This document shows positions 56,793 through 64,000 of a stretch of 64,000 nucleotides of DNA, one piece after another. This DNA is from VRUE01 sp963697695. Lineage in GTDB: Bacteria > Actinomycetota > Thermoleophilia > Solirubrobacterales > 70-9. Made by a program: the position numbers and the translations under genes. Below the pieces are notes generated by a model that worked only from the letters and a program-made list of their open reading frames with translations, was not told the origin of the DNA and searched no databases. Location of the stretch: positions 1,240,001 to 1,304,000 of the forward strand of contig OY969094.1 in NCBI GenBank assembly GCA_963697695.1, read 5' to 3'. Every line of letters starts with the position of its first letter. The stretch's first letter is position 1.

Positions 56793-57551
56793 ATGTCATC
56801 GAATCGGATCCAGTTGAGCCAGGACATGCTCCTCGCCGCAGTAGGGGATAGCTGGTCGTCCTCCGAGGTGAGCGCCGCCGCCGAACTGCTGGCGGGCGGC
56901 AACGGACAGTTTCCCTCTGGCGTCAGATCGCTGCCGCCAGACCTCGTCAGAGCGGTGCAGCGAGAGCGCCTGCTCGCAGCGATGCTGCGAGCAACGGCCG
57001 AACTCGGCTACCGCGAGCTCAACGTGCAGGACGTGCTCGACCGCGCCGGCGTTTCCCGGCCGACCTTCTACGAGCAGTTCGAGAACAAGGAAGACTGCTT
57101 CATGGCAGCCCTCGACTCTGCTGCAAGCCGTCTCCTGAGCAGGCTCGAGGCGGCAGCAAGCGAGGAGGACGGCGGCTGGCGGAACCGGCTTCGGCTGCAA
57201 CTGGAAGAGGTGCTGCGCTTCGTCGGCGACGAACCCGATGCAGCGATGACGCTGATCGTCGATGCACGTGCTGCCTGCCCGCCGGCGCTCGTGCGCCGCG
57301 ACGAGCTGCTCGACACGCTCGCGGCCTGCATCGACACGCAGGTGCGCAGCGAGCCATCCGAGGGGCCCCCGCCCTCGGCCATCGCCTCTGCCGGAATCGT
57401 CGGCGGGATCGAGGCGTTGCTCTACTCGAGGCTGAACAAGGGCGAGACCGCCGAACTCGAGGCCCTCCTCCCCTCCCTGATGTACTTCGCGGTCCTCCCC
57501 TACCAGGGACACGACGCAGCCAGCGAAGAGCTCGCTGCGGCAGTTCGCTGA
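56793..57551 (+). CDS. TetR-family regulator 3
   Basis: 252 residues. About 55 leading residues, then LLAAMLRATAELGYRELNVQDVLDRAGVSRPTFYEQFENKEDCFMAALDSA. The ligand domain has VGDEPDAAMTLIVDARAA, again the pattern of the two neighbours. The start at ATG 56793 has no SD; a later GTG within the first 55 codons is an alternative. Ends 6 nt before the convergent MerR gene. Confidence 0.88.
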   Translation: MSSNRIQLSQDMLLAAVGDSWSSSEVSAAAELLAGGNGQFPSGVRSLPPDLVRAVQRERLLAAMLRATAELGYRELNVQDVLDRAGVSRPTFYEQFENKEDCFMAALDSAASRLLSRLEAAASEEDGGWRNRLRLQLEEVLRFVGDEPDAAMTLIVDARAACPPALVRRDELLDTLAACIDTQVRSEPSEGPPPSAIASAGIVGGIEALLYSRLNKGETAELEALLPSLMYFAVLPYQGHDAASEELAAAVR

Positions 57552-57557
57552 GACGCC

Positions 57558-58352
57558 TCAGCGCCGGCGGCGACGTTTCTTCTTCTGCGGCGACGTCTTC
57601 TTGCGCGCGGCGAGCCTGAGCGTGCGCTCGCTCGCCTTCTCAACCGCCTCGTCCATCGCGATCTGGAAGACGGCAAGGAGAGCGTCCGAGGCGAGCGGCC
57701 TCATCCGCTCCAGCGCCTCTCGCACTTTCGGCCACTCTCCCTCGGGCCGGCCCGCCTGGTCGAACGGCTCCCAGATCTCGGTAATGAACAGGTCGACGAA
57801 GGTGCGGGCGACGCCGTCGGCGTGGCGGCGCAGTTTCTCGGCTGCGACCAGCGCGGCCTCCGCTCCGACCCCCAGCTCGGCCAGCGCGACCGCGGCGCCC
57901 TGCATGCGGGGGCTGATCACCTCGACTCGCCCATCCGGGAGGGTGCGCATGATGCCGAGCTTTTCGGCCCGTTTGCGCAGGGCGGGATTCGGCGTACCCC
58001 CTCCCCAAACATCGGCCAGCTCTTTCTGCTCGACGATTTCCGGCGCCTCGTCCTCAAAGGGCGCGCGCAGGGCACGGGTGAAGTCGAAGATCTCGGTCGC
58101 CGAGCCGTCGCCTCGTTCCAGCACCCGGCGGATCGCCTCCAGGTTGAGGCCGTCGGCCTGCATCTCGCGGGTCAGCGCGATCCGCGCCACGTGGTCCTCG
58201 TTGTAGTAGCCGGTCCGTCCCCGCACCATCGGCGGCGGCAGCAGGCCACGGGTCTGGTGCGCGCGGATGTTGCGAACGGTCATCCCGGTCCGCTCCGCCA
58301 GCTCGCGGATCGTCATCTCCCCCTTGCCGGCCTTGGCCGGGCTCTTGCTCAT
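57558..58352 (-). CDS. MerR-family regulator
   Basis: 264 residues. HTH EMTIRELAERTGMTVRNIRAHQTRGLLPPPMVRGRTGYYNEDHVARI, then LTREMQADGLNLEAIRRVLERG. The long C-terminal region (residues 90-240) is helical, with no metal Cys, ending in a basic run KKTSPQKKKRRRRR. ATG overlaps the SDR stop by 4 nt, so it may control that gene or work in the same pathway. Confidence 0.9.
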   Translation of the reverse strand: MSKSPAKAGKGEMTIRELAERTGMTVRNIRAHQTRGLLPPPMVRGRTGYYNEDHVARIALTREMQADGLNLEAIRRVLERGDGSATEIFDFTRALRAPFEDEAPEIVEQKELADVWGGGTPNPALRKRAEKLGIMRTLPDGRVEVISPRMQGAAVALAELGVGAEAALVAAEKLRRHADGVARTFVDLFITEIWEPFDQAGRPEGEWPKVREALERMRPLASDALLAVFQIAMDEAVEKASERTLRLAARKKTSPQKKKRRRRR

Positions 58353-59065
58353 CCCCTCATCGTAAGAGGGAGGCGCTGACCGTTCATCTTCGCCGCGGCG
58401 TCTGAGCAGAGAAATGCGATCGCCTCGGCGATGTGCTCCGCCGGGGTGAAGGTGGGGAATCTCTCTCCCGGATTCTCCTCCCGCATCTGCGGTGTGAGGA
58501 TCGCGTCGACGACGATGATGTTGGCGGTCGCCTTGCTCCCTTCGAAGCCATCGGCGAGCGCGAGCGTCCAGGCCTCCGCGGCCGCCTTGGCAGCGGCGTA
58601 AGCGGAGTTGGAGTTGGACGGCTCCTGCGCCTGCTTGGAGGAGACGAGCACGAAGCGGCCGTGATCGCCGGCGAGCAGCGCGTCGTGGAAGGCGCGGCTG
58701 GTGTGCTGAACCGTGCGGATCAGCAGGTCGTGCAGCAGATCCCAGTCAGCAAGCGGCTCCTCCTGCAGCGGCTGCCCACCGCGCCAGCCCCCGACCAGGT
58801 GCAGCAGCCCATCGACCCGCCCAAAGCGCTCGACCAGGGAAGCGCACCAACCCCGCGTCGCCTCCTCATCGAGCAGATCGACAGACCGCCCATCCCAGCG
58901 CTCCTCGGGAAGACCCATCCCGGCGCCCACCTCCTCGACCCGCTCCAGCGAGATGTCGGTGCCGGCCACAGTCGCCCCCGCCTCCGCCAGCCGCTCGGCA
59001 ACCACCGGCCCAAGGCCACCAGCGATTCCGGCGACAGCGACGGTGCGGCCCGCGAGGTAAGTCAT
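58349..59065 (-). CDS. Short-chain dehydrogenase/reductase
   Basis: 238 residues. Cofactor motif AVAGIAGGLGPVVAERLAEAGA (a G-x-x-G-G-L-G variant of GxxxGxG), D in GTDIS, LHLVGGWRGG where NNAG is usual, catalytic Ser in LVSSKQAQ and YAAAKAAAEAW (Y-x3-K). Substrate unknown. First gene of a pair with MerR. Confidence 0.88.
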   Translation of the reverse strand: MTYLAGRTVAVAGIAGGLGPVVAERLAEAGATVAGTDISLERVEEVGAGMGLPEERWDGRSVDLLDEEATRGWCASLVERFGRVDGLLHLVGGWRGGQPLQEEPLADWDLLHDLLIRTVQHTSRAFHDALLAGDHGRFVLVSSKQAQEPSNSNSAYAAAKAAAEAWTLALADGFEGSKATANIIVVDAILTPQMREENPGERFPTFTPAEHIAEAIAFLCSDAAAKMNGQRLPLTMRG

Positions 59066-59188
59066 GTTGGAGGAGATAGCACAGACCGGCTTTCAAATGA
59101 CCTTGGGGCCATCCCGCCGTCGATCTTGTCCTGCTTCGTCTCCTGCCGATACATTTTCCGGTTTAAACGAGATCCTGTTGAGGAGGAA

Positions 59189-61108
59189 ATGAACTCGAGG
59201 TCTAAGGTCAACCGTTTCCACAAGCGCTGGCAGGGACTTGCCGTGAGCAAGGTAATGGCTACCGCGTGTGTGCTTGTGGGCCTGCTGATCGCACCGGCTG
59301 CCGCGACCGCTGGGTGGCTTCCCGCGGTCGACCTGTCGGAGAAGCGGGAATTCGGCTTCGACGAGCAACCCCAGATCGCCGTCGATGCGTCAGGGGGAGC
59401 CCTTGCCGTCTGGCCCCAGCTGAAGAGTGACTACGTAATTCAGGCGTCGACCAAGATCGCCGGGAGCTCTTGGGGGCCCACGGTCGATATCTCTCCCCCG
59501 GGCGAGGAGTCGATCGAACCACGTGTAGCGATGAACGCCGCGGGGCATGCGGTCGCCGTTTGGGTCCACCTAAGCAGCCAGCGCATCGTCAAGGCGTCGA
59601 GTAGAACGCCGCAAGGGAATTGGGGGCCTGCTGAACAGATTTCGGTCCCGGGCTACAGCGCCAGCTATGTGGATGTCGCGATCGATCCGGTGGGCAACGC
59701 CGTGGCGATATGGACCCAGTACGACGACACAAGTGACTACGTCATCGAAGCAGCGACCAGATCGCTGGGAGGCAAATGGACGCCACCGGTCGAGCTTTCC
59801 GAGACAGGACACAACGCGTGGTCGCCGCAGGTCGCCATCGGCCCCTTGGGCCACACGGTAGCCGTCTGGCACCGCTGGAACGACGCCGGCGACACGATCG
59901 TCCAAACGGCCGAAAAGGACCCCGGGGAAGCCTGGAGCGAAACGGAGGATCTCTCGCTCGGAGGCGCTCAAGCCGTCCTCCCCGTGGTGGCAATCAGCGA
60001 CGAGCGGACCGTAGTCGTCTGGGAGCGTAACCAGATCGTCGAAGCCGCCGCCAGGGCGGCGGGCGGGACTTGGCAGAAACCGGTCAAAGTCTCCGGACCC
60101 GGCTCCGGCGTGCCGGCGGTCGGCATGGACTCGGATGGGAATGCCGTCGCTGTTTGGAGCTTCGAGCCAAAAATCGGCTACGCCGACGCGGAGCTCGCAA
60201 GCCTTCCCGTCGGAGCGAAAACCTGGACGAAACCGATCACCCTCTCTGAACGCTTGGCGGGAGAATGGGCGCAACCGAAGATCGCGGTCGATCCGGCAGG
60301 TCGAGCGACGGCGCTCTGGACCGCCTGGGACGGCACCGCCCGGGTGATCGAAGCCGTGTCGGGAACGGTTCGAGGCGGTTGGGGAAACCCGGTCGTCATC
60401 TCGCCCCCGAGCTCGTGGTCGCGCTACGCGCAGATCGCTATGGACAGTGCGGGGAACGCTGCGGCGGTGTGGAGAGCAGCCGAACCCCCAACTATGCAGG
60501 CAGCCTTCCTCGACGTCACCAATCCTGAGTTGAGCTCGGTCTCGATTCCATCGCCGGCTCAGGCCGGTCGGCCCATTTCCTTCGCCGCATCACCTTTCGA
60601 CGCGTGGTCACCAACCGACGCGGTGAGCTGGAGCTTCGGAGACTCTTCCACCGCAGTGGGCCCGAGCGTCTTCCACTCCTTCCAGGAGGCCGGTCAATTC
60701 CATGTCACCGTCACGGCAGCCGATGCAGCAGGTCACTCGACCTCGGCTTCGGCGATGGTCGATGTCACCCCCGCTCTCTCCATTTCCGACCCGCGTGTCA
60801 CCGTGAGAAACGGCAGAGCTAGCCTCAAACTTCACTGTCCTGGAACCGCCACTTGCCATGGCAGCGCCAGGCTCGCTTCGCGAGAAAGGTTCAGGAGAGA
60901 CCGGCTGCGCTGGAGTCCGATCGGCAAAACGGTGTTCGAGCTCCCCGCGGGAACGCAAATGACCGTCACCATCAAGCTCAATCTGAGAGGCCGGAATCTC
61001 GTTTCGGCAGCTCGCAAGAGAGGCCTGCGCGTCAAACTCATGGGCGACGCCGTCGAGTCGCAAATCGTAGTCCTTAAGCAGATCACCTCGAGACCGAATC
61101 GCCGCTGA
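59189..61108 (+). CDS. Exported propeller/PKD-domain protein
   Basis: 639 residues from ATG 59189 with GAGGAGGAA SD. Signal peptide VMATACVLVGLLIAPAAATA. Residues 35-440 hold repeats of about 48 residues with the motif A(x)D(x)xGxAxAVW (AVDASGGALAVWPQ, AMNAAGHAVAVWVH, AIDPVGNAVAIWTQ, AVDPAGRATALWTA), a seven- or eight-bladed propeller related to that at 15463. A PKD domain follows (FSWSFGDSS-type: VSWSFGDSSTAVG, FHVTVTAADAAGHS) and a basic C-terminal module with two Cys in LHCPGTATCHG. Cell-surface role assumed. Confidence 0.82.
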   Translation: MNSRSKVNRFHKRWQGLAVSKVMATACVLVGLLIAPAAATAGWLPAVDLSEKREFGFDEQPQIAVDASGGALAVWPQLKSDYVIQASTKIAGSSWGPTVDISPPGEESIEPRVAMNAAGHAVAVWVHLSSQRIVKASSRTPQGNWGPAEQISVPGYSASYVDVAIDPVGNAVAIWTQYDDTSDYVIEAATRSLGGKWTPPVELSETGHNAWSPQVAIGPLGHTVAVWHRWNDAGDTIVQTAEKDPGEAWSETEDLSLGGAQAVLPVVAISDERTVVVWERNQIVEAAARAAGGTWQKPVKVSGPGSGVPAVGMDSDGNAVAVWSFEPKIGYADAELASLPVGAKTWTKPITLSERLAGEWAQPKIAVDPAGRATALWTAWDGTARVIEAVSGTVRGGWGNPVVISPPSSWSRYAQIAMDSAGNAAAVWRAAEPPTMQAAFLDVTNPELSSVSIPSPAQAGRPISFAASPFDAWSPTDAVSWSFGDSSTAVGPSVFHSFQEAGQFHVTVTAADAAGHSTSASAMVDVTPALSISDPRVTVRNGRASLKLHCPGTATCHGSARLASRERFRRDRLRWSPIGKTVFELPAGTQMTVTIKLNLRGRNLVSAARKRGLRVKLMGDAVESQIVVLKQITSRPNRR

Positions 61109-61609
61109 CCTGGCGTCGGCACCGTGGTCCTCTACATCTGCAAGCGAAAGTGGTTCGGCCCACGTCCGCCGCATCAGATCCTGCTCTCAACGAGCATCGC
61201 CCTGGACCTGGAGAGGCCGGGACGCCGATCGAGCTGGGGGTTTGGCCCTTCGCTGCATCATCGCTAACTCACCCCGTGGGAGCCCAAATCCACCAGCTGG
61301 TTTAAGCCGGACTAATCTCTGATTTCACCGCCGCGTTATGGACGACGGGGAACTCGGGCGTCCCGCTGCGGATCAGAACCCTGGCATCAGCCACTTCTGA
61401 CTCCGGTGGTTGACGTCGTCCGGGACCCAAAGGTCGTACACGCCGGCAACCGGACCTCAGCGACTCGTCTCTAGGCGAGCTGTGCACTCCTCCAGCGCCC
61501 CCGACCGTACTCGAAACGCAGGGTGGGCTTCTCTGCGGGAAACGTGCCAGGAAGGGTCACTGTGCAATTGGCGACGTACGGAGCAGCAACCCCGACAGGG
61601 CGAATCGTT
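61109..61609. other. 501-bp intergenic region, mostly featureless
   Basis: No complete gene. On the minus strand near 61375-61442 a short readable stretch, VYDLWVPDDVNHRSQKWLMPGF then stop, has a protein-like look and may be the tail of a lost gene. Composition stays GC-rich. No strong hairpin or repeat was seen. Confidence 0.4.
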
Positions 61610-63718
61610 CTATTCAGGCCCGACGGGAAGGCCGCGTTGCGCGGCGACCTGCTCGAAGGCCGAAACGACCTTTGGATCGAACTGCGAGCCGGCGCTGCGG
61701 CGTAGCTCTTCGAGAGCTCGCGAGGGACGCATCGCGACGCTGTAGGGGCGCTCTGAGACCATCGCCGCGTAGGCTTCGCACACGGCGACCACCCGCGAGC
61801 CGAGTGGGATCTGCTCGCCGCGCAAGGAGTCCGGGTAGCCACCGCCATCCCAGCGCTCGCCACTCGAGCGCACTAGACGCGCGACTGGCACCAGCGCCGC
61901 CGCGGAGGCGATGATCCGCTCGCCGATCAGGGTGTGCCGGCGGACGAACTCCCACTCGGACTCCTCGAGCGGGCCGGGCTTGTTCAGGATCGCGTCGGGG
62001 ATCGCCATCTTCCCTGTCTCGTGCAGCTGCGCGGCGCGGTAGGTCTCGTCGCGTTGCTCGCCCTCCATCCCCAGCTCCTCGGCGACCGCAAGCGCCAGCT
62101 CGGCGACATCAACGGCTTTCTCGGCCAGCTGCGGTTGGCGCTCGCGTAGCGCCGTCAGCAGCACGTCACGAGATTGCGAGCCGGCCGAGGTCCGCTCGCT
62201 GACCTTGTTCGCGTACATCCGCCGGTCGGCGAGCTGCATCGCCTCCTTGACCGAGCCGGCCTCGCTCGGCAACAGGACGTTGCCCTGCGAGGCCCCGATC
62301 GCGAATCCCTCGCCGCGCTCAGAGAGTGCGGCGCCGGCGCCGGCGACGATCGCGTCGACCTCCGCCGCCGTGCACTCGACCAGAAGACAGAACTCATCGC
62401 CGCCCAGCCGGTAGGCGTCGCCTTTCGAGGTCGCGAAGCGCTCCAGTCGCCCGCCGAGCCGCTCCAGCAGGGCGTCTCCAGCCGGGTGGCCGAAGGTGTC
62501 GTTGTAGAGCTTGAAGCCGTCTAGGTCATACAGCGCAAGGAGCCGAAGGGACCCGGCCGCTACCGGCCGCCCGATCGCACGCTCCAGGTCCAGCATCAGC
62601 GCCCTGCGGTTGGGCAGCCCGGTCAACTCGTCGGTACGCGACTCTTGCAAGCGCGTGCGGACTTCTCCGTGGCTCTCGCGCAACGAGAGGACCAGCCGCG
62701 CGACGACCGCGATCAGGGTGAGCAGGGAGATGACTGCCGCTGCGGTAGGGGCCGTGGTGAATCGTTCGGCCGCCTGGATGCAAATCGCGACCAGGGCCGC
62801 AGCGGCCGGTATCGCGATGATCCGCGCCGCCCGCGATCGCACTGGCTCTGTGACGCCCGGCTCGATCCACGCCGCGCTGGCCACCAACAGCACACCGAAC
62901 GGCCAGCCGGCGTCGAGAATCGTGCCTTCGACGTAGGTCCCCTTGGCGGCCTGCAGCAGATAGACGCCGTCGGAAACGGCGAGCAGCAGGAGGCCGGCAC
63001 CGAGAACCGCCCAGCTGCGCCCCGGCCGCCAGCCGGTGAACGAGGCGGCGGTTGCCACAAGCGTCAACAGGGTCAGGTCGGCGATCGGATAGGCCAGGTT
63101 GGTTGCGACCGCGAGCGTCTGGCCTTCGCTGGAGGCGTCGACGATCGGCCCGAGCGCAAGCGCCGCCGCCAGCGCCGCGACCGCAGAGCCGACGATCACG
63201 CCGTCCAGCCACCGTGCGACCGGAAAGGCCCCGATCCTCGCCCGCAGAAGGGCGATCAGCGCCACGTAGGCGAGTGGATAGAAGGCGAGGTAGCCGCCGT
63301 CGGCGGGAGAGGGGATCGGCACCGACGCCTGCCCGGCGAGCGCCGCCGCGTAATAGATTTCTCCGCCGGTGTAGAGCAGCAAGCCGACGCCGAGCAGCGC
63401 CCAGGCCAACCGCTCGCGGCGAACCAGCGCGGCCCGCAGCAGACAGGCGGCGGCGCTTGTCAGCATCAGGGCGCTGTAGATCCAGGTGTTGAAGAGCGCA
63501 TCGGTGCCGCGACCGCCAAACCCGACCGCGACGTGCGCGGTGAAAGCGGCGAGCAGGCAGAGGGCAAGGAGGCCGCCGACAAGGACGGTCCTTCGCTCGC
63601 GCTGGCTCAGCCCGGATATCACTCCCAATGAATCGGAATCTGGGGCGACAACCTTGACCGATGAGATCTCGGAGCCCCGAACGACGGCGACGAACCGAAT
63701 CGGGCTGAGGGCAAACAC
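61610..63718 (-). CDS. Membrane GGDEF protein with degenerate HD-GYP domain
   Basis: 702 residues. N-terminal sensor with about nine TM segments (residues 45-340), then an intact diguanylate cyclase: DELTGLPNRRALMLDL, YDLDGFKLYNDTFGHPAGD, YRLGGDEFCLLVE. The C-terminal 190 residues have the HD-GYP scaffold but the key residues are changed: LHETGK for LHDIGK and SSGERWDGGGYP for HHERWDGTGYP, so the metal site is lost (His-His to Ser-Ser). Predicted to make c-di-GMP while the degenerate domain regulates or binds. GTG/ATG start 63718 is divergent from the next gene. Confidence 0.88.
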   Translation of the reverse strand: MFALSPIRFVAVVRGSEISSVKVVAPDSDSLGVISGLSQRERRTVLVGGLLALCLLAAFTAHVAVGFGGRGTDALFNTWIYSALMLTSAAACLLRAALVRRERLAWALLGVGLLLYTGGEIYYAAALAGQASVPIPSPADGGYLAFYPLAYVALIALLRARIGAFPVARWLDGVIVGSAVAALAAALALGPIVDASSEGQTLAVATNLAYPIADLTLLTLVATAASFTGWRPGRSWAVLGAGLLLLAVSDGVYLLQAAKGTYVEGTILDAGWPFGVLLVASAAWIEPGVTEPVRSRAARIIAIPAAAALVAICIQAAERFTTAPTAAAVISLLTLIAVVARLVLSLRESHGEVRTRLQESRTDELTGLPNRRALMLDLERAIGRPVAAGSLRLLALYDLDGFKLYNDTFGHPAGDALLERLGGRLERFATSKGDAYRLGGDEFCLLVECTAAEVDAIVAGAGAALSERGEGFAIGASQGNVLLPSEAGSVKEAMQLADRRMYANKVSERTSAGSQSRDVLLTALRERQPQLAEKAVDVAELALAVAEELGMEGEQRDETYRAAQLHETGKMAIPDAILNKPGPLEESEWEFVRRHTLIGERIIASAAALVPVARLVRSSGERWDGGGYPDSLRGEQIPLGSRVVAVCEAYAAMVSERPYSVAMRPSRALEELRRSAGSQFDPKVVSAFEQVAAQRGLPVGPE

Positions 63719-63765
63719 CTAGAAGGACGCGGATCACCCGAGTCGAAGGCAGGAACCGAGCGTCA

Positions 63766-64000
63766 ATGATCTTCGCCTTCTGGGTCGTCATCGCACTCGT
63801 CGGAGCCACGGTCCATCGTGCCCGCGACAGGCAACCCCGCAGCGCCGCCCGCACGCTGGAGATCTATCTCGTCTGGTGGCTTGCGGTCGTGCTCGGGATC
63901 GGCAACGTCGTCGGCGGCCTTTTCCACATCTTCGACGGCGCGGCGATCGCACGGGAAATCGGCTTCACACGGGGTGACGGTGGCTTCCAGTTCGAGAACG
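63766..64000 (+). CDS. Membrane protein, DUF6790-like (3' end outside window)
   Basis: 78 residues visible from ATG 63766. TM segment AFWVVIALVGATVH, then LEIYLVWWLAVVLGIGNVVGGLFHIF and REIGFTRGDGGFQFEN, a pattern remembered from the small DUF6790 membrane family. Function unknown. Divergent from the GGDEF gene across 47 bp. Confidence 0.65.
   Translation, partial: MIFAFWVVIALVGATVHRARDRQPRSAARTLEIYLVWWLAVVLGIGNVVGGLFHIFDGAAIAREIGFTRGDGGFQFEN

Noticed and set aside
61375..61442. Short protein-like stretch ending WLMPGF on the minus strand
   Set aside because: Too short and without a start or partner; noted as a possible remnant only.

Overview
This is a GC-rich chromosomal window from an actinobacterium. 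The gene style suggests Thermoleophilia/Solirubrobacterales: many exported beta-propeller proteins with C-terminal TM or basic tails, several TetR regulators, GTG/TTG starts, 1-8 nt gene overlaps, and a LexA box of the mycobacterial type. The lineage is inferred from style, not from a marker gene.

Layout. 1-2.2 kb: end of a high-affinity phosphate system (pstC, pstS) with a divergent stand-alone PhoB-type winged-helix protein. 2.2-2.4 kb: a large interleaved inverted-repeat element. 2.4-17.5 kb, all on the minus strand: ftsH followed by three overlapping genes for envelope proteins, a second PstS-like gene, and a pair of propeller genes. Both pstS-type promoters carry arrays of 11-bp direct repeats resembling PHO boxes. 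17.5-20 kb: an arsenic locus (arsC-aqpS divergent from arsR, a 51-residue Cys-rich protein and an R2lox-like diiron protein). 20-24.5 kb: dnaX-ebfC-recR plus a degenerate GGDEF protein and a MerR/B12-fold regulator. 24.5-32.4 kb: a GT-C-like membrane protein interrupted in frame by a palindromic element, budA, an ABC-2 exporter, SRP RNA, a secreted protein, a CPA2 antiporter and tRNA-Val.

32.4-36.9 kb is a small, lower-GC genomic island bounded by 46-bp direct copies of the tRNA-Val 3' half. It carries a tight three-gene operon (ParB-like protein, PD-(D/E)XK-like protein, DNA methyltransferase), a convergent small membrane protein and a decayed host-like gene, but no integrase. It is the strongest candidate for an undescribed defence or modification system here. 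A VapBC pair lies just outside it.

37.7-52 kb: small metabolic genes, HD-GYP phosphodiesterase, an MFS transporter followed by an oligopeptide ABC transporter with a fused ATPase, and an ATP-dependent DNA ligase in the same overlapping run. At 51.4-52.8 kb lies an Rv2578c-type radical SAM gene with a LexA box; on the other side of that box is a compact unit encoding an 18-residue hydrophobic peptide and a terminator, reminiscent of SOS-induced TisB-type peptides. A second copy of the in-frame palindromic element forms the tail of the radical SAM protein. 52.8-64 kb: YtoQ, SGNH hydrolase, Dcd, three TetR regulators, a MerR regulator, an SDR, a propeller/PKD secreted protein, a GGDEF protein with a ruined HD-GYP domain, and the start of a membrane gene.

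All family assignments come from reading motifs by eye; no database search was done.
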